The notes under the pieces: model-generated
Database searches by the model: none
The model's input: the letters and a program-made list of their open reading frames with translations, nothing else
What the model was told of the DNA's origin: nothing
Shown here: positions 6,989 to 10,246 of the stretch, piece after piece
Layout: each line of letters starts with the position of its first letter
Numbering within the stretch: position 1 is the first letter of the stretch
Position numbers and translations under genes: made by a program
Assembly: GCA_025356765.1 (NCBI GenBank)
Contig: JANXRO010000283.1
Coordinates: forward strand, 1-10,246
Direction: 5' to 3'
Length of the DNA: 10,246 nt
From: Hyphomicrobiales bacterium
GTDB taxonomy: Bacteria; Pseudomonadota; Alphaproteobacteria; Rhizobiales; Aestuariivirgaceae

Positions 6989-7732
6989 TTACAGGCGTCC
7001 TGCCTCAATGATCCGCTTAAGAAAACCACGCGTGCGCTCCATTTGTGGCTGGCCAAAAATTTGTTCGGGCGGGCCTTCTTCGTGAACAACGCCTTCATAC
7101 AGAAAGCACACTTTTGAAGCCACTTCCTTGGCAAAACCCATTTCGTGTGTGGCCAACAACATAGTCATGCCTTGGTTTGCTAAATCGCGAACAATGTTCA
7201 AAACTTCAGAAACTAGTTCAGGGTCAAGGGCGGACGTTATTTCATCCAGCAACAGCAATTTGGGTTCCATCGCCAATGCTCTCACAATGGCCACACGCTG
7301 TTGTTGGCCGCCCGACAATCGATCAGGATAAGCGCCAGCTTTGGCTTCAAGGCCAATGCGTTTTAACAATGTCATCGCTTTGGCTTCGGCTTCATCTTTG
7401 CGCATGCCCAAAACCATAATCGGGGCCAAGGTGACGTTTTGCAAAACGCTCATATGCGGAAAAAGATTATAGCTTTGAAACACAATACCCACTTGTTGGC
7501 GCAAGCGATTTACATCAACACCGGGGCCCGAAACGCGATCCCCTGCCATACGAATTTCACCGCCTTGAATGGGTTCAAGCCCATTGATACAGCGCAGCAA
7601 GGTTGATTTTCCGCAACCCGAAGGGCCGATCAAACACACAACTTGGTGTTCATTCACATTCAAGTTCAATCCGCGGATAACCGGAACCGGGCCAAAATTT
7701 TTGACCACATCATGAATTTCCAGAAATGCCAT
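6989..7732 (-). CDS. Polar amino acid ABC importer, ATP-binding protein
   Basis: This 247-residue protein powers import by hydrolysing ATP on the cytoplasmic side of the permease. It has the usual length of the GlnQ/HisP/AapP group and all motifs in order: Walker A GPSGCGKS (36-43), Q-loop VFQ (84-86) in IVFQSYNLFPHMSVLQN, signature LSGGQQQR (139-146), Walker B LLLLDE (159-164), D-loop SALD (167-170) and switch His196 in ATHEMGFA. The Walker B is followed by ITSALDPE, where most relatives have PTSALDPE; this is a tolerated variant. The start at ATG 7732 lies one base after the permease stop, with a G-rich AAGGCGGGGGG stretch upstream, so translation is probably coupled. It is the last gene of the importer operon. 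The sequence does not reveal the amino acid carried. Confidence 0.95.
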   Translation of the reverse strand: MAFLEIHDVVKNFGPVPVIRGLNLNVNEHQVVCLIGPSGCGKSTLLRCINGLEPIQGGEIRMAGDRVSGPGVDVNRLRQQVGIVFQSYNLFPHMSVLQNVTLAPIMVLGMRKDEAEAKAMTLLKRIGLEAKAGAYPDRLSGGQQQRVAIVRALAMEPKLLLLDEITSALDPELVSEVLNIVRDLANQGMTMLLATHEMGFAKEVASKVCFLYEGVVHEEGPPEQIFGQPQMERTRGFLKRIIEAGRL

Positions 7733-7733
7733 A

Positions 7734-8915
7734 TCAGCCCCCCGCCTTCATGCGGGCATTATCGCGTTCAACAATTTTATCAACAAAGCGCGCGTGTGGA
7801 ATTGTGAACAGCACAAACAAAACCGCCACAACTGAAACCGCCGATAAATTAAAAGCATTGGCAGCAATAATTTTTGCTTGGCTGAACGAGTCAATCACGC
7901 CCACAACTTGCACGAGGGCAGTATCTTTTTGCAGGCCGATAAAATCGTTCAGCAGCGGCGCCATGATGCGGCGAATGGCTTGCGGCACAATCACATGCCG
8001 CATGGTTTGCATATAGCTTAGGCCCAATGAACGCGCCGCCATCATTTGGCTGTGATGAATGCTTTCAATGCCCGAACGATAAACTTCCGCCACATAGGCA
8101 CCATAAGTCAGCGTGAGCGATATGATGCACCACCACACGACATCAATGCGAATGGCAGCCGATCGTTCTTGCGGAGTCAGTTGTGATAGGTCTTTAAACA
8201 GCGGCACAATGTGGCCCATGATAATATCTGAAAGGCCGGATGTGGGAATGCCAAAGGCGATCAAATACATCGTGACAATTCCGGGAAGGCCGCGGAAAAG
8301 ATCGCAATAAAGTGCAGCTAAGGCACGAATGGGTTGGCCTGCTGGGCCCGGTGTTAACCTGGCCAGCGACACAATCAGGCCCCAAATCAAAACCAAAATT
8401 TCAGCAACAACGCAAATATAGACATTTACGGTGAAAAACTTCCACGCCACCAAACGCCATTTTGCCTCAATCAACGGCAGCAGAAAAAATGTTTTGCCAA
8501 CGGCCACATCATTCATCAACACAAAGCAAATGAAGCCTAAGAAAAACAAGGCAGCAACGCCCCATCCGACAGTGATTAGCGATTTTTCACGCGCTGCTGC
8601 TGTGTCGATGCGGGCTTGAACAATATCGCCCTTCGCCAGCGCGGAAGCTGCACTGCGTGCAAGAATAAAGCCTTGCACAGCAGGAATGAACAGGCAGGCA
8701 ACCAGTGCTATGACAGCAACACCGATACTGAAAAATATGGAATTGTTCACTTCAAGTGAATCAAGCGCTGCTGCAACCACGCGCCACGAATCAACGGCGG
8801 CCAAAGTGCAACCCGCTGCGAACACCAAACCAAACACGGCCAACATGTCGGCGCGCTGATGTAAAACTGATGCGCTTTTTGAAAGCGCATCAGCAGATTT
8901 GGGAATATCCGTCAC
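7734..8915 (-). CDS. Polar amino acid ABC importer, permease with an extra N-terminal membrane domain
   Basis: At 393 residues this is much longer than typical HisM/GlnP permeases (about 220-250). The C-terminal part from about residue 164 is a normal PAAT permease: VAEILVLIWGLIVSLAR, DLFRGLPGIVTMYLIAFGIP (205-224), YGAYVAEVYRSGIESI, and the ATPase-contacting EAA loop at 293-327 (AARSLGLSYMQTMRHVIVPQ). The first 150 or so residues add probable membrane helices near 24-41, 60-83 and 112-134; helices two and three flank a polar loop (ALAKGDIVQARIDTAAAREK) that resembles the CD225/dispanin hairpin. The start shown is GTG 8915, seven bases after the binding-protein stop, with no clear ribosome binding site; ATG 8846 (residue 24) is the alternative and would leave a strong hairpin in a 77-base intergenic gap. 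Being the only permease gene, it probably forms a homodimer. Confidence 0.9.
   Translation of the reverse strand: MTDIPKSADALSKSASVLHQRADMLAVFGLVFAAGCTLAAVDSWRVVAAALDSLEVNNSIFFSIGVAVIALVACLFIPAVQGFILARSAASALAKGDIVQARIDTAAAREKSLITVGWGVAALFFLGFICFVLMNDVAVGKTFFLLPLIEAKWRLVAWKFFTVNVYICVVAEILVLIWGLIVSLARLTPGPAGQPIRALAALYCDLFRGLPGIVTMYLIAFGIPTSGLSDIIMGHIVPLFKDLSQLTPQERSAAIRIDVVWWCIISLTLTYGAYVAEVYRSGIESIHHSQMMAARSLGLSYMQTMRHVIVPQAIRRIMAPLLNDFIGLQKDTALVQVVGVIDSFSQAKIIAANAFNLSAVSVVAVLFVLFTIPHARFVDKIVERDNARMKAGG
8867..8893 (-). promoter_or_regulatory. Strong hairpin followed by TTTT at the binding protein-permease junction
   Basis: In the mRNA sense, CTGATGCGCTTT pairs perfectly with AAAGCGCATCAG over 12 bp with a CAA loop, followed by TTTTA. 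It lies 30 bases after the binding-protein stop. Such structures between binding-protein and permease genes of importer operons stabilise the upstream mRNA or partly stop transcription, giving more binding protein than permease. The T run is short, so partial rather than full termination is expected. Confidence 0.6.
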
Positions 8916-8922
8916 TTATGAG

Positions 8923-9765
8923 TTACGGCTTGAAATAAGGAACTGACGCTGGGTCTTTGCCCCAAGCAGCAGCAAGATATTTAGCGCTTAACTTTGCAAT
9001 CGTGCCATCAGCAAGCATCGAAGCCATGATCTTATCAATCGTGGCATTGTTCGGGTTGCCCTTTGGATAGATGGCACCATAAGTTTCACCGGTTTGATAT
9101 TGGCCCGTCACTTTCAACTTGCCTTTGCTTTGCACTTCTTGGGCAAGCACGATTGAGGTGTCTGTTACAGCCACATCAATTTGGCCGGCGGTTAACGCTG
9201 CAAACATGCTGCCTGCATCAGGGAACACTTGTGGATTTGTAACACCCACTTTGTCTGTCATAAAGGCAGCGCCCGTTGTTGCTTGTTGCACGCCAACTTT
9301 GGCTGTTTTGATCGATTTTTCATCAATCGGTGCATCAGCGCGAGTTAGAATGCCAATGTCAGAATTGAAATAAGGTGTCGAGAAATCGTGAACTTTTTTG
9401 CGCTCTTCGGTGATTGAAATTTCCGACATGGCCAAATCGAAATCATGGGTTTGGCCTGCAATCAACGCATCCCATTCAACGGGAACCAGAACGACTTTAT
9501 CTAAGCCGCCGCGCCAAGCAATTTCAGCGGCCATGCAAAATTCCATGCCGTCTTTGATGGATTCTGGCGTGTCACCATTATACCAGATTGGGGCTGGCAG
9601 ATTTGTTTCCAGCGTCAACTGGCCGGCCTTGGCTGGCTTTTCAATTGCCATAGAACCCTTTTTGCCAACAACTTCGCAGTTACCAATCATGTCTGCGGCA
9701 AAAACCGTGGCTGAAAAAGCCACAAGAGCTGTTGCGGCCAAAACGCCACGTTTCAAAAACTTCAT
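8923..9765 (-). CDS. Polar amino acid ABC importer, periplasmic substrate-binding protein
   Basis: This 280-residue protein is a family 3 periplasmic solute-binding protein that would deliver an amino acid to the adjoining permease. The start at ATG 9765 is chosen because AAGGAG (9773-9778) lies seven bases upstream and a clear signal peptide follows (MKFLKRGVLAATALVAF, cleavage near residue 24); the frame stays open upstream to 9822 but that would bury the ribosome site and place an arginine-rich extension before the signal. Family features include WDALIAGQTHDFDLAMSEIS, TEERKKVHDFSTPYF, a hinge region (KTAKVGVQQATTGAAF), DAGSMFAALTAGQIDVAVTD, and a C-terminal MLADGTIAKLSAKYL. Two cysteines (in GNCEVV and MEFCMAAE) could form a disulphide. 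The ligand is not predictable by eye. First gene of the operon, seven bases before the GTG of the permease. Confidence 0.94.
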   Translation of the reverse strand: MKFLKRGVLAATALVAFSATVFAADMIGNCEVVGKKGSMAIEKPAKAGQLTLETNLPAPIWYNGDTPESIKDGMEFCMAAEIAWRGGLDKVVLVPVEWDALIAGQTHDFDLAMSEISITEERKKVHDFSTPYFNSDIGILTRADAPIDEKSIKTAKVGVQQATTGAAFMTDKVGVTNPQVFPDAGSMFAALTAGQIDVAVTDTSIVLAQEVQSKGKLKVTGQYQTGETYGAIYPKGNPNNATIDKIMASMLADGTIAKLSAKYLAAAWGKDPASVPYFKP

Positions 9766-9772
9766 TCTTCGT

Positions 9773-9778
9773 CTCCTT
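9773..9778 (-). promoter_or_regulatory. Ribosome binding site of the substrate-binding protein gene
   Basis: A strong AAGGAG on the minus strand, seven bases before the ATG at 9765. It fixes this start against the longer reading frame that begins at 9822. Confidence 0.85.
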
Positions 9779-9780
9779 GT

Positions 9781-9797
9781 TATTTGGAAACCAAATA
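9781..9797. promoter_or_regulatory. Inverted repeat in the importer promoter region, candidate operator
   Basis: TATTTGG and CCAAATA form a perfect 7-bp inverted repeat around AAA, immediately upstream of the ribosome binding site of the substrate-binding protein gene. It overlaps a possible -10 (AATATT, 9794-9799), so a bound repressor would block transcription. It could instead form a small hairpin in the leader. Confidence 0.4.
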
Positions 9798-9822
9798 TTG
9801 CCACGCCAAAAAATCTAAACAA
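9794..9822 (-). promoter_or_regulatory. Weak candidate promoter of the importer operon
   Basis: On the minus strand TTGTTT (9817-9822) is followed by a 17-base spacer and AATATT (9794-9799). The consensus match is modest (three and four of six), but the spacing and position are right. Confidence 0.3.
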
Positions 9823-9862
9823 GTGAATTGTGCGAAAATCTCAAACTGTTTATGAGGCGGAC

Positions 9863-10246
9863 ATGATCGAAAATTACAAAATTGCCGCTTTTTATCAATT
9901 TGCCCCTCTTAAACCGCAAGATTTGCAAGAACCACTTTTGGCTGCCTTGAAGACGGACGGTATCAAGGGTTCAATTTTGCTGGCCGATGAGGGAATCAAC
10001 GGAACCATTGCCGGAACGCCAGTTGCCGTTGATCAGGCCATGACAACAATTTCAACAGTGACAGGATTGAACAATTTTAATCCTAAATTCTCATTTTCAC
10101 ATGCAATGCCGTTTCGGCGCATGAAAGTGCGATTGAAAAAAGAAATAGTCACCATCGGCAACGTGAAGGCTAACCCCAATGAAAAAGTGGGCACTTATGT
10201 GGCGCCAAAGGATTGGAATGCGCTGATCAGCGACCCTGATGTGATT
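9863..10246 (+). CDS. trhO: tRNA uridine(34) hydroxylase / rhodanese-family protein TrhO, 5' part
   Basis: TrhO (formerly YceA, UPF0176 family) carries out oxygen-dependent hydroxylation of U34 to 5-hydroxyuridine in the wobble position of certain tRNAs. The first 128 codons are present and the gene runs off the right edge, before the rhodanese active-site cysteine. Visible family hallmarks are FYQFAPL near the N-terminus, the very conserved ILLADEGINGTIAG (residues 35-48), PFRRMKVRLKKEIVTIG, and the entry into the rhodanese domain with GTYVAPKDWNALISDPDVI. The start at ATG 9863 has GAGG six bases upstream. It is divergent from the importer operon, and the 97-base gap must hold both promoters; no functional link to the importer is implied. 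Confidence 0.93.
   Translation, partial: MIENYKIAAFYQFAPLKPQDLQEPLLAALKTDGIKGSILLADEGINGTIAGTPVAVDQAMTTISTVTGLNNFNPKFSFSHAMPFRRMKVRLKKEIVTIGNVKANPNEKVGTYVAPKDWNALISDPDVI

Noticed and set aside
9766..9822. Longer N-terminus for the substrate-binding protein, starting at 9822
   Set aside because: It would cover the strong AAGGAG site and the promoter-region repeat, and place an arginine-rich segment ahead of a complete signal peptide that begins at 9765.
9398..9826. 142-codon plus-strand frame opposite the binding-protein gene
   Set aside because: It is antisense to a confident gene, with no recognisable motif, and ends before trhO without a shared frame.
1..10246. Search for a defence, toxin-antitoxin, phage or secretion system
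   Set aside because: All confident genes belong to metabolism, transport, envelope or tRNA modification families; no integrase, transposase, nuclease or toxin motif was seen.

Overview
The window looks like chromosomal DNA of an alphaproteobacterium of moderate GC content. The indications are a short PutA without a DNA-binding domain, divergently paired with an Lrp-type regulator; an OmpA-like lipoprotein-free envelope protein with long Ala/Pro-rich linkers of a kind I associate with Hyphomicrobiales and relatives; and consistent codon habits (many TTG leucine codons, CGC arginine, GCC/GCA alanine) in all genes. The order or family cannot be fixed from the sequence alone. There are no mobile elements, tRNAs, rRNAs or CRISPR arrays, and coding density is high.

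Layout: (1) 1-708, plus strand, the 3' part of an inosine/uridine-type nucleoside hydrolase gene, cut by the left edge. (2) 705-806, minus strand, a possible 33-residue single-span membrane peptide whose stop codon interlocks with the stop of the hydrolase gene. (3) 896-4030, minus strand, putA (bifunctional proline catabolic enzyme), and 4160-4636, plus strand, an Lrp/AsnC regulator (putR-like), sharing a 129-bp AT-rich divergent promoter region with repeated CTATAG palindromes. (4) A bidirectional terminator at 4635-4668 between putR and the convergent gene. (5) 4683-6905, minus strand, a 740-residue exported OmpA-family protein with four gapless 53-residue repeats and a 105-bp tandem duplication. 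(6) 6989-9765, minus strand, a three-gene polar amino acid ABC importer operon in the order binding protein, permease, ATPase; the permease carries an extra N-terminal membrane domain, and a strong hairpin followed by TTTT lies at the junction of the binding-protein and permease genes. (7) 9863 to the right edge, plus strand, the start of trhO, a tRNA-modifying rhodanese-family protein, divergent from the importer operon.

How they work together: PutA oxidises proline to glutamate and PutR probably senses proline and switches putA on. The importer brings in polar amino acids, but its substrate cannot be read from the sequence, so a link to proline use is only suggested by proximity. The nucleoside hydrolase is a salvage enzyme, the OmpA-like protein probably tethers the outer membrane or a periplasmic assembly to peptidoglycan, and TrhO modifies tRNA wobble uridines. 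I see no convincing new multi-gene system. The items most worth a second look are the permease N-terminal fusion, the 53-residue repeats in the OmpA-like protein, the hairpin inside the importer operon, and the small membrane peptide.
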